Assembly: GCA_013054445.1 (NCBI GenBank)
Contig: JAAMPI010001178.1
Location: 1 to 18,158, forward strand
Length of the DNA: 18,158 nt
Source of the DNA: Cudoniella acicularis
Taxonomy: Eukaryota > Ascomycota > Leotiomycetes > Helotiales > Helotiaceae
Reading direction: 5' to 3'
In this document: positions 1-8,850 of the stretch, in pieces
How positions within the stretch are numbered: the first letter of the stretch is position 1
Layout of the letters: every line of letters starts with the position of its first letter
Notes under the pieces: generated by a model
Told to the model about the DNA's origin: nothing
Seen by the model: only the letters and a program-made list of their open reading frames with translations
Databases searched by the model: none
Translations under genes and position numbers: made by a program

Positions 1-1618
1 CCCCTCCTCCAGCACTCCCTCAGCCCACGCAAACCCTAGCACAACACACCCATCATTCCCCGTAACAACACTAGTAGAAAACGCACTCCCAGTCACAAAC
101 GCACTCCTACTGAACACCGCTCTGCTTATGTGCCATTTTCCTTCATTCTTATTAACGAGTGTGGGATAGGAAGAGGCGTGAGAACGCCGACGTTCGAAAC
201 ATCGAAACTACTACCCAGCGGTTTCCCCACACGCGATAAAAGCATTTCCCTCATCGAGGGGACGTTTTTGAATTTTCCGATTGGCATGTTGACGTTTACG
301 CCCTTTTCTCCTGCTTGTAGTGATTCGAGTGAGTGGAGGTATGAACTGATTTTCGCTTTTAGTTGTTGCGCCTCTGTCCAAGGGAAGGAATTTTTTTCTT
401 CGCTTTTTGCGGTGGATGTTGAGGAGGAAGAAGGACAGTAAGTATAAGAAAGCGCATCAATCCACACCCCCATTTCACCTTCCCCTATCCTCCTCTCTCG
501 TTCTCCTTCCCTCTTCAAAAACCTTCGAAGTGAAACAGGAATCGTATACGCAAACTCATATTCACACCCAGGATTTGGGTCCTGCGAAGAGAGGGTTTTA
601 GAAAGAGCTGCAGAGATTATGAACGGAAGAACCGTTGCCAATGTTGATTTCTCCTCTTTACATTGCCTTATTAACGCTTTCGTGGTTTTTGCCGAGAGGA
701 CGAGGGTCAGGAAATTAGTTTTCGCTGGCGTAGATGGGAGTGACGGGTTTTCGATTCCTGTCCATAATTTCCTGTTCCCCTTTATTTCTTCCATTCGTGT
801 TTCTTTGGGTGGGGAAGGAGAAGAGGAAAAAGGAAGCGGATGCAGATCATCCAAACACGGCAGAATCTCCAACCTTGGACATGTTACCACATCTCCATCT
901 TCTCCCTCCTTCACAACATAGTCAAGCGAGGGCTCGTTGAGAAAGAAATGGAAGTCTCGGTGGAAATTCACGGCGCTAAGTCCATCAGCAAGCGAATGAT
1001 GTATAAACAGACTTGCTGTGAAACTCTCTATTCCCATTTCCCCTCCTATTCTCCCTTTTCCACCGTCACAACCAGTCAAAATTACCATCCTCCAGAAAGG
1101 CACCCTCCCAAAATCCTCCTTGAAATTCATCCCATGCTGCTCGGCTAACAAATCATCAAGTTCCGTATCCCTCTCCCCTTCCGAGGTAGCGATGAAAGGG
1201 CTGCCACGAGTACGAAAAGAGAGGACGGAAGAGAGAGAGATGGAAGGGAGGCGCGCGAAATAGGGTGTGTTTGTTTGGGAGTTGACGGGAATGCAGGAGA
1301 AGATGGGGTGTTTGTTTATTAGGGAGGAAAGGGCACGATAGATGGTTTGTTTGAGGGTGAGGGTGGTGAGGGGTGAGTTTAAGGTGGATGGGGATTGGGA
1401 TGGGGAAGAGAGGGTGTAGGTGCAGGTCATCCCGACGCTGTTGAAGAGTCCGAGGTCGTGGCGCGCTGAGGAGAATTGTTCGAGTTTGCCTGTGTGAGGG
1501 ATGAATTAGTAAGTGAGTGAGGGAAGGTGAGGAATTTAGAGGGATATTTACCTAGAGGACGAAGTTTCTCTAATTGTGAGATGTCTATGGGTGAAGTAGC
1601 CATTTCGCTCTTTTTCAT
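1..1618 (-). CDS. Alcohol acetyltransferase-family protein, 3' end cut by window, apparent frameshift
   Basis: This resembles fungal alcohol O-acetyltransferases (ATF1/AATase family), which move acetyl from acetyl-CoA to alcohols; the true substrate cannot be read. Exon 1 is 1552-1618, the intron 1490-1551 (62 nt, GTAAAT...CACAG), and exon 2 runs from 1489 leftward. Splicing creates the family N-terminal block LRPLGKLEQFSSARHDLG, which confirms the intron. Residues 186-192 read HHSLADG and contain the catalytic HxxxD motif (His187, Asp191). The first ATG is at 1618; the second, at 1603 (MATSP), has better context (G at -3 and +4) and may be the real start. The reading frame stops at 126-128, but another frame from about 158 to the window edge encodes a family-like C-terminus (KWHISRAVFSRSAF, then GFAWAEGVLEEG). 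A one-base indel between about 185 and 140, or a sequencing error, is therefore likely. The gene continues beyond position 1. Family call is firm; activity is doubtful. Confidence 0.88.
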
Positions 1619-1750
1619 TAGAGTAAATTATAAGTGAAACGGGGAGAGATTGATCGATGACAACAAAACACTTGACACTCCCGGAATCACACAGTCAAAA
1701 CAATTAATCCACTTAAATAATTGCGTAACAATTAGTTCTTTAATCTCAAA

Positions 1751-1756
1751 TTTATA
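1751..1756 (-). promoter_or_regulatory. Possible TATA box of the acetyltransferase gene
   Basis: On the minus strand this reads TATAAA inside a near-palindromic A/T block (AATTTATAAATT), about 135-150 nt upstream of the two candidate start codons. Position and sequence fit a core promoter, but A/T-rich DNA gives such matches by chance. Confidence 0.3.
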
Positions 1757-3474
1757 AATTTCCAAATAAGAAGTTCAATACTTGAGTTCCAGCTTTCTCC
1801 CTCTTAAAATCTTTTTACAGACGAAGAAGAGAAAACCCAAAACTCAACGGAAAACCACTCTTTTAAGCCACTTTTTGCACAGTTTTGACCCCTACGGTTA
1901 CTAGACTCAAATGAGCATCCGAGCTGAAAAATTGTGACTCATTATGACTCTTACAGCGTGCATTAGCGTCTGTTTCCCCCCGGGTATCCTTCTTTTCAAA
2001 AGTGGTCACGTGATTTCTCGCAGTGGAAAAAAGGGGGAAGGGGGTAAAGGGAAAGAGAAACGAGGCTGTGCAAGCATTATTTGTTTGAGTTTTACTGTGC
2101 TTTATCTTAGATGATGGATAGAGTGATGATTGCGTTGCGGATGAATAGATTCAATAGACAGGAAAGAGGTGGTGGTCCAGATGGAGGAGTTCCTCGTGCG
2201 TGGTAGAAGCCTATAAGTACTCACACGGAGTACACACCAACTCGAAGGACTTCTGTATTGAAGAATAAACGAGAAATACCCACCCGTAAAGTTTAGATTA
2301 GATCCCTCTCCTGCCTCCCTTTTTAACTTCGCCCTCTCCGATAGCAGCTCATATCTTAAATCCAGATGCTGAAAATTTTCGTTTTAACTATTGATTTCTG
2401 TCTTACTCGTCACGATAGGAGAAGCAGTCTTGGAACTTCTACGTGAGTAAGAACAACTTTTTTAACAGCAACACTTAGTTTCAGCAGCAGCAAAATGAAT
2501 GAATGACAGCACCACTCTCTTTTCCTCATTCCACATATTAATGATCTGCTTGGCTATTGTAATATGCCCCGGAGGTCTTGCTGGGAGATATATTTTTCTC
2601 TTTGGGGACGCCGTTGATCTGAGGGTGGATAGCAGGCCTGCTGTGGGTATGGATTGAACTCTGGAGAGCGGAAGGCTTGCCGTAGGACCTCAAGTAATCT
2701 TACTTTCTATTTAATGAAATTGAATAATTTCGCTACTGAGACATATTAACACGATCCGTAAGTTCAACGAGGTAGGTAGCCCACACTGGCAGAATCATTC
2801 ATGGATCCGGTAGAAGTGAAAGAGCATTTAAGTTCAAGAGAAATGGCTTGATTAGAATTAAAATCTTTAAATTCAATCAGGGGAATTTAGCGATCGCTTC
2901 AGGCTTCAGGTTTCAAGCTTCAAACGCTATTTTCCAGGCGTTGATTCGCTAAAGCTACAGCGCACGAACACTAAAACCTTCAGACGCACTCCCCTACCAA
3001 ATCAATGCGATACTTGTTATCTCAAGCCAGTGACCCAGGTTAACGTTTATTTTGTAAAATGGATTCATGTAATTAAATTTCACCATCCATGAAAATAGAA
3101 ATAGAGAAGACACAGAATATCATGGAAATACAGTTAGATTTCTAGTTCTGTTTTTGGAAGTCTTTGATGCGAAAAAGGAGAAATAAGCGAGATGCGAATA
3201 GGGGTCAAAGAAGAAGAAAAGTAGAAAGGTGTACTTGCCCGATTCCAATTTCCAAGGGCTGCCTGTTGTTTTTTGATGGCGATGCGAGATTGCTAGCCAT
3301 GGGCATTGATGTTCTGTTGTCCAGTAGGCTGCTTGTTTTCCAGACGCTCTTCTCTGGACAGCGGAACGAGATGGTGGAAGCCTGGGCGTAGCTGAATGAT
3401 GTCGAATGCTACCTGGACATCGTGATTCGTGATTGTTTCTTGGCTTGCTGAAGACGATAACAACAATCTGCACG

Positions 3475-3496
3475 AGCTCATGATCAGCTCATGATC
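3475..3496. repeat. Perfect 11-bp tandem duplication
   Basis: AGCTCATGATC occurs twice head to tail (3475-3485 and 3486-3496) without mismatch. It looks like a small slippage duplication. No function is apparent. Confidence 0.85.
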
Positions 3497-3766
3497 CGCG
3501 CTCAAGCTAGAAGGGAAAACCCGAAAAGAATCCTTCTAAGCGCGAAATGATGCCACCGAAATCCTTCTAGAAACCCCTAAATCAGTGGATCCAAGATTAG
3601 TGTCTCCATCCGGCCGGAAATCGGTCGCTGAGCGCTATCGATAATTGACTTTCGGAGCTGTTTAGAAAGTAAATACATCGTGAAATCGTATCACCATCAT
3701 TGGATTTGGTGGTTTGATGTTTTGATAATGCTGAGAAGATTCATTTGAAGTCTGGCCAATTAGAAT

Positions 3767-3811
3767 GACTGAGTACGCACATGGAGAATCTTCACGTGCG
3801 TACGTTCAGTC
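3767..3811. repeat. Imperfect inverted repeat (hairpin) with 14-bp arms
   Basis: The left arm GACTGAGTACGCAC (3767-3780) pairs with GTGCGTAC (3796-3803) plus TCAGTC (3806-3811), leaving a 2-nt bulge (GT, 3804-3805) and a 15-nt loop (3781-3795). The right arm starts inside a CACGTG. It could be a structured transcript, a small transposon end or a protein-binding site; nothing in the sequence decides between these. Confidence 0.8.
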
Positions 3812-4343
3812 CTCCGCCTTGCGTCTAAATGACCCGATATCTTTGACCAGATGATGCACAGATTTTTCGAAAAATGAGATGAAACGAGGCGTGTCTGGTG
3901 GACTCTGTCGCAATGCTGACTATTGTTGCAAACTATACGCCGCAATAGCGATCGTCCAAAGCTATCCCAAGCTGGCCAACGACATCATTCTATTCCTCTT
4001 CTTTACCCCTATTTCCCAGGTTTTGCGAGTGCCGATGGAAATCTCGGGATTCCCGCCAGCGTGTGAACCCATTGCTCGGTGTTTTTTGCCTCCGCTGATC
4101 CCTCCCGGGCCTCCCTTATCCTTCCCAGGCCAGGCTTGTTTGCAGTCTAGCGACCTTCTGGAAGGCCCGCTCGTTCCCGGCCAATTTTTGCAGGAATTCG
4201 GTTCAACGCACAGGCAGCCCCTCGCATAGTCTCGGCTTGACATCCTCATTGGTCCTCCGACTCCCTGGGAAGCCTGAAATTGCACGATCGAGAGATCGGC
4301 TGGGTGTCTCCAGCAGTTTGAAAGTGGATTCCCTAGGATGGTA

Positions 4344-4371
4344 GCACCGTGGCACCGTGGCACCGTGGCAC
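4344..4371. repeat. Tandem repeat, 8-bp unit GCACCGTG, 3.5 copies
   Basis: Three perfect copies (4344, 4352, 4360) are followed by GCAC. This is the first of five short minisatellites within about 600 bp. Confidence 0.92.
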
Positions 4372-4450
4372 TCATGGAGGGGGCAGCAGGAGGGCGGCGC
4401 ATGGGCGGTGCATCGTGAGGGTGTGTGAGCTCTGGATTTGCCTCCCCCTC

Positions 4451-4479
4451 GCATCGCAGCATCGCAGCATCGCAGCATC
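4451..4479. repeat. Tandem repeat, 8-bp unit GCATCGCA, about 3.6 copies
   Basis: Perfect copies start at 4451, 4459 and 4467, followed by a partial GCATC. The unit differs from the repeat 80 bp upstream. Confidence 0.92.
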
Positions 4480-4490
4480 CAGTTCTGTCT

Positions 4491-4518
4491 CTTGCATCTT
4501 GCATCTTGCCTCTTGCCC
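4491..4518. repeat. Tandem repeat, 7-bp unit CTTGCAT, four copies with drift
   Basis: Two exact units (4491, 4498) are followed by CTTGCCT and CTTGCCC, so the array has begun to diverge. Confidence 0.88.
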
Positions 4519-4813
4519 CAAGCCTCGCTGTCGTGTTCATTCTTTTGACCTGCACGAGAGTATTTTATTCTTGCAGCGTGCGTTTGCCGGTGTGGAATTA
4601 AGGAAGCTTGGAGGACGACGCCAAGCGTATATTCCCGCTGGGGTCATTGGTGCCAGCTCGGTTTCTGCTGAAAGGAGCTTAGCGAGCGGTGAATGGAAGT
4701 TCCGAGACTCTGGGAGACATTCTTGGTCTGGCCGTTGTTTGACAGAAGCTTCGCTCTTTGCACAGCATCATTGAGTTGAAAAGTGGCTATAGCAGGTGGA
4801 ATCCTAAAATACT

Positions 4814-4840
4814 GCAAGATGCGCAAGATGCGCAAGATGC
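4814..4840. repeat. Tandem repeat, 9-bp unit GCAAGATGC, three copies
   Basis: Three exact units start at 4814, 4823 and 4832. Because nine is a multiple of three, the array does not close an open frame that crosses it, which helps explain a spurious plus-strand frame at 4783-5232. Confidence 0.92.
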
Positions 4841-4906
4841 ACGCTCTGATGCAGGTGGCTCGTGGCCTGACAGTGCTGGAGCCGCTGGATTTTGCCCCCC
4901 ATACTT

Positions 4907-4939
4907 ACTGCACAGTCACTGCACAGTCACTGCCCAGTG
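4907..4939. repeat. Tandem repeat, 11-bp unit ACTGCACAGTC, three copies
   Basis: Two exact units (4907, 4918) are followed by a diverged third, ACTGCCCAGTG (4929-4939). Confidence 0.9.
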
Positions 4940-5419
4940 CCCACGCTTCCAAAAGGAAATTTCTGAGCTGTCGGGTTGCACGCCCAGAGCGCCAGCTTCC
5001 CCGTATCACAACTCGTCATAGCCTCGCTTGCTACTGCTTTCTCCTAGCGAGGCAAAGCAAGGAAGGGGCGAGGAAAGCGGGCTGCCGTCATTGGCTGCTT
5101 CGTTTACGGTGGAAAGGCTCCATCGAGGCAAGTCACGCCTGGCTCATGGGCTGCTGCGGTGTCGGGTACTCCTTCCTTGCGGCCTACGAGTGGCTGCGAC
5201 TGACCACTCAGAATGGCGACGGCGACTGCTGAGTGGACAGCAGGTATTGGCTCTCGCCTCCTAGTTGGGTAACTTGGATGACTTGGGTCTCCTTGACTGC
5301 TGAGACTCGCTGGTTCTCTGTCTCTGTGCAATCATCATCAATAAACTATCGAGTCAACTCTCCCAAGACTCGGCCAGAAAGCTTCGACTCCACGCGGTCC
5401 CAAGTGTCTCTCTGTGCGC

Positions 5420-5587
5420 ATGCAGTGTCTTACAGTTTGCAGCCGCCCAGAGTCCCTAGTTATTCAAATTCGCCCTCCCATCGAGACCCGGACGTCGCCT
5501 CGCCCAGCTCTGGATTCAGCCACGGCGTTTCGACTCTCTTGCGAATGGATTCATAATCCCATCACTCCCCGTTCCTTCCCCTTCTGA
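5420..5587 (+). other. Possible upstream ORF (55 codons) in the leader of the 5630 gene
   Basis: An ATG at 5420 opens a frame to a TGA at 5585-5587, 42 nt before the main ATG. The peptide is Pro/Ser/Arg-rich and matches nothing I know. It matters only if transcription starts upstream of 5420, which cannot be judged here. Confidence 0.25.
5545..5556 (+). other. Possible minimal upstream ORF (Met-Asp-Ser-stop)
   Basis: ATG GAT TCA TAA lies 73 nt before the main ATG at 5630, with A at -1 and G at -3 and +4. In a leader transcript it would be met before the main start and could reduce translation. It depends on the unknown transcription start. Confidence 0.3.
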
Positions 5588-5629
5588 GTGAGATTCATAT
5601 TCATCCATCATTTATTATTCGCCGTTGTA

Positions 5630-6421
5630 ATGTTCGAACACTTCACCTTTGGCGCCCACGCCCACGCCCAGTCGCACGAAGACGACGCTGCACCTTCACC
5701 AACAGACACTTCATTTCCTTCACCAATCTCGCCACAATCGTTTCCGTTTCAATGGGAGGAAGCTTCCCAAACGGGAATCAATGATATTGTGCACAAGCTC
5801 AGCAATTCGTCACTGACTCACCACGAGTCAGCCCAACAATCGCCATGGCAGAGCCAACTGCCGAGTCCTTACTTCGATCATGATCCTTTCACCGAAGAAG
5901 AAATGTCTTTTGTGTCTACTACTCGCGGTATGGCGAGGGTGCGTTGCGGTCATTCTTCATTACCGATTCCATCGAGGAAAGAAACGGTGGCGAGCAGGAG
6001 GATGCAACGACAATTGAATGTACAATTACAAACTTGTTCAAGTCATGTTCGGGATATCAATGCGCTGGTTGAGGATATGATTGTCAGCAATTCGCAATGC
6101 AATTTACAAAAGTCAACGAAGTCCTACCCTTTGAGTCCACCAAGCGACGAGTTGGTGATTGATCCAATGGAATTTACTGGCAACAAGAGCAACATTTACG
6201 AGGACGAGGGATTCTCGGAGATGGAAGACCCGGTTCTTCTAATGAAGGAAGAGATATCATTGCGGAGGGCCAGCACCCCAAGTGGTATAAGGAAACATAA
6301 TGGTATTCGGTACAGGGCGAGCGCGGAATGTGTGGGGAATCCAACGACAGTTAATAGTCGGATGAAAGTACGTTCTGTGCCACGGATGCGGAGACGAGAG
6401 GTGTTAGCCGTACGAAAATGA
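5630..6421 (+). CDS. Conserved-looking hypothetical protein, 263 aa, probably disordered
   Basis: I do not recognise a named family. The frame is open further upstream (to a GTG at 5588), but the first ATG is 5630 (MFEHFTFGAH), with G at -3. No intron is needed. The protein has an acidic, Pro/Ser-rich N-terminus (residues 18-45), a likely helical stretch (48-62), a segment FTEEEMSFVSTTRGMARVRC (87-106), a basic-amphipathic helix region (about 120-156: SRRMQRQLNVQLQ, then VRDINALVEDM), an acidic linker (190-200), a kinase-type RRAS motif (212-215), and a very basic C-terminus (PRMRRR, 251-256) that could act as a nuclear signal. There is no signal peptide, membrane segment or catalytic motif. 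Coding is supported by the long frame ending in ordered charged blocks in a region otherwise without genes. A regulatory or scaffold role is only a guess. Confidence 0.72.
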   Translation: MFEHFTFGAHAHAQSHEDDAAPSPTDTSFPSPISPQSFPFQWEEASQTGINDIVHKLSNSSLTHHESAQQSPWQSQLPSPYFDHDPFTEEEMSFVSTTRGMARVRCGHSSLPIPSRKETVASRRMQRQLNVQLQTCSSHVRDINALVEDMIVSNSQCNLQKSTKSYPLSPPSDELVIDPMEFTGNKSNIYEDEGFSEMEDPVLLMKEEISLRRASTPSGIRKHNGIRYRASAECVGNPTTVNSRMKVRSVPRMRRREVLAVRK

Positions 6422-7310
6422 TTTGATTGTATTTTGCTTTGGCGTACACGGTTGGAGCATAGATGGCGTTGAGAAAGCAAGCAATTGCGCACACACACAT
6501 GAACTCCTGGTTTGGAGTGTATGAGTTTACGGGGATAAGAAATACAGGTGACGCCTCAAGGCGACGATATCATTATGATACGATACGATACGGTTGGGTC
6601 TCGGATTCTCGGGGGAGGTTGTATAAATATCATCAGCCGTGATAATGGATATGGAAATTGAGAACACGACAAGGCGGAAAGGTCGAGAGGAAGGAAGGAT
6701 AGTTGAAAATAATAATCAACTAATTTAGTGCGCGCTGCACTTTTGCTTGCTATCTCAAAAAAGACCATATATCTTCTCCCTCACTGTTTCCTTTTTGAAT
6801 CCTTAAAATGTAACGTTCTATGAACTTTTATTACAGGGCTTCTATCATTATCGCTATCGCAATCGGTTTCCAATATGGATGGATGGATGGATCCTTTTTT
6901 CCTTCTTTTTTTTCAATTGATTACGATCGCGAAAAAACTTCTCTATCTTATCTTCTTAACTTTTTCTTTTCTCCGTTTGCAATGGTAGGGCTACAGGGCA
7001 GGCTACAGGGTTACCTATCGCTATCGCGTTCCTTTTCCAACGGTATCGAGCGATCGAGGCCAAGGACTAACCAACAAATTAAGTTTCCGAGAGTGCAGCC
7101 TTACCGCCACCGCGGATCGCATGAAATGTGCCAACTGTCGGGTTTAGGGTGTGTGCATGGTTGTCATGTACTGTAAGGGGGGATGAGTTTGGTTGGTTCT
7201 GGTTGCGGGTGCGGGAAAGGCAGATACCCTTGTGCTAGTGGTTTATGCGGTAATGCGGTGATGCGGGAAGTACTGTGAGTGTTTATGCGGTATGTCGTGG
7301 TGGTTGGATA

Positions 7311-7334
7311 CAGGACAGGACAGGACAGGACAGG
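7311..7334. repeat. Tandem repeat, 5-bp unit CAGGA, 4.8 copies
   Basis: Four exact units plus CAGG form an ordinary microsatellite in non-coding DNA. Confidence 0.92.
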
Positions 7335-7432
7335 GGAAGCGATGCAGGTGTATTGTGCAGGTGGGTAGGTGAGTGCGTTGGCATGGTGAGGGAGGGGGTT
7401 GATTGGTTTGGCTTGGGAAGAGGGGAATTAAT

Positions 7433-7450
7433 AGTGAGTGAGTGAGTGAG
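7433..7450. repeat. Tetranucleotide array (AGTG), 4.5 copies
   Basis: Uninterrupted AGTG units in intergenic DNA. No function is suggested. Confidence 0.88.
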
Positions 7451-7941
7451 TTGTGGTTAAGAAAGTGATAAGTGAGAATTGATGATAATTGATGAGGTCG
7501 TGAAGTTATTGGAATTAGTGAGGATTTATTTTACATTGTAAAAAGGCTGTAAATTGGAGGAATTTTACTTACTTACCTCTCTCTTTTTCAAACAACACGA
7601 CATTTCCTCCCCTATAATTTTAAGCGAACTCATGTCAAGTTCCTCTCTCACCCTCTCTTTCTTGTTCTTTTAGCTTCAGCTTCAATCCCACCTATATTTT
7701 TTACTTTTTTTTTTTTATAAAAACATACATATGTATCTACATACTTCCAGCTTCTTTCTTGCCCAGCTGCAAAGTCGAGGAGGGGGTATTTTTATATTTA
7801 AAGTTGGACTGGAGCGCGGAGGTTTGTTTGACGTGATGAGATGAGAAACTTGATGCTTTGGTTAGGAGTTGTTTTTTTTTGTATCTAGATTTTCCAAAAG
7901 TTTAGTAGGAATTTGGGGTTTTGATAGGTTGATTGTGAGAA

Positions 7942-8040
7942 GTGTTGAAGGTGTGGGAGAGGGAGAGGAGTGGTGCTGTCATTTACTTTCTAAGCTGCTG
8001 CTGCTGTTGAAATATACTCTGCTGTCAAGCTTTGTTTTCA
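7942..8040. repeat. Diverged repeat, copy A
   Basis: The segment GTGTTGAAGGTGTGGGAGAG leading into GTGCTGTCATTTA, then AGCTGCTG and CTGCTGTCAAG, resembles 8767-8850 in the same orientation, with the later words in a different order. Similarity was judged by eye and is imperfect. Confidence 0.35.
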
Positions 8041-8766
8041 TGTATGCTTATCACTTCGTGGGCCCATCTCTTCGCTTCACTCTAACCTGAGCAGGAAGGA
8101 AAAGCTCAAAATAAAATTTCTGTATGAAGGTTTAAGCTGTTCTCTGAAAGAGTGGAACTTTTGTCCGAAAGATTGAAGTAGAAGCGGAGAGCCGGGAGCA
8201 ATGCGCATCCAGTCCACGAAATGTCTGCACTATGTGTTTGAGGGGGCGACTTTGGGTTGCGGTTTGTGTGGTATTTAGTGTTGGCTGGGAGGTGGGAGGT
8301 AGGAGTCGGGAGTTTGATGTTAAAGCGAAGGGGCCTGATCTTTGGGGTTTTATTTCAAGAAGTGGTGTTTGGAAGTGTTTGGAGCTTGAAAATACAACCC
8401 GGGGGAATGAAGACGTGATTGCTGAGGGCTTAAGCCAAGTTGCTTGATCAATAGGAGATCACAAGCTGCGCAAGAAGCAGCGTGGCGCTGAAAGCAAGCA
8501 TTCGTATCTCTACCACACTTCAGAAATTCTCATACCCAGATTCCCGCAAGCGCTTTTTCGTTTGCGTCAAGTATATATGATTAGTTATCTTCTTGAATTT
8601 AAAATAAGTGAAAGAAAAAAGAGAAATTTCATACGAACAGTTTCGATAGCCGTGCTCGAGGCGCGGAGATAACTCTGTATGGAGATTCGTGGGTTGATGG
8701 CGAAGGGAATCAGGATTTAGGAGTGGAGGGTTTCTGACTTTTGAAATGGCGAGATGGGAGTTTAAG

Positions 8767-8850
8767 GGGGTTGAGGTGTTTGGGAGGGAAGGAGGGGTAG
8801 TGCTGTCGTTTATCTGTTTGCTGTCAAGTTCTTAGCTGCTGTGAAAACCC
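8767..8850. repeat. Diverged repeat, copy B
   Basis: Partner of the block at 7942-8040. It shares GTGCTGTC(A/G)TTTA, TGCTGTCAAG and AGCTGCTG, following a G-rich run. It may be a relic of an old element or convergent G-rich sequence. Confidence 0.35.

Larger units (their letters stand above)
1619..3766. other. Intergenic DNA upstream of the acetyltransferase
   Basis: I see no convincing gene here. A palindromic E-box TCACGTGA lies at 2006-2013, the kind of site bound by bHLH factors such as Cbf1-like proteins. At 2212-2269 a TATAAG and an AATAAA are spaced as in the R region of a solo retrotransposon LTR (speculative). At about 2888-2960 there are imperfect GCTTCAG repeats with a near-palindrome around AAGCTT and ACGC/GCGT arms. 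Open frames at 3120-3505 on the minus strand lack a supported start. Confidence 0.5.
3812..5629. other. GC-rich, repeat-rich region upstream of the 5630 gene (promoter/leader candidate)
   Basis: Composition rises sharply here (for example 40 of 60 bases are G or C at 4381-4440). Several open frames exist on both strands but none shows a protein family, and much of their sequence comes from short tandem repeats. An inverted CCAAT box (ATTGG) occurs near 5090. From about 5450 the sequence becomes pyrimidine-rich up to the ATG at 5630, as in many fungal 5' leaders. The simplest reading is a long promoter plus 5' untranslated region, but an unrecognised non-coding RNA is possible. Confidence 0.5.
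6422..7600. other. Intergenic DNA downstream of the 5630 gene, simple repeats
   Basis: This holds the 3' untranslated region of the 5630 gene and then simple-sequence DNA: GATAC units near 6580, GGAT units near 6880, many TGCGG words at 7200-7300, CAGGA and GTGA arrays, and poly-T tracts. A tight CGCCT-CA-AGGCG inverted repeat sits at 6552-6563. The plus-strand frame at 6820-7176 is low-complexity and not credible as a gene. Confidence 0.5.

Noticed and set aside
130..1263. Several plus-strand frames opposite the acetyltransferase
   Set aside because: Shadows of a strongly recognised minus-strand gene; no motifs of their own.
2631..2642. Perfect 12-bp palindrome AGCAGGCCTGCT
   Set aside because: Several 12-bp palindromes are expected by chance in 18 kb.
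3120..3505. Overlapping minus-strand frames, one with an MSSCRLL start (3481) and one containing MASNLASP
   Set aside because: Short frames with no recognisable family, weak start contexts and a poor donor (GTACAC); none could be joined into a convincing gene.
3962..4555. 197-codon minus-strand frame
   Set aside because: Built partly from the GCACCGTG and GCATCGCA arrays; composition is erratic and no motif is visible.
4783..5232. 149-codon plus-strand frame in the GC-rich region
   Set aside because: It begins in or near tandem repeats (9- and 11-bp units), has no family content, and is expected in GC-rich DNA with few stops.
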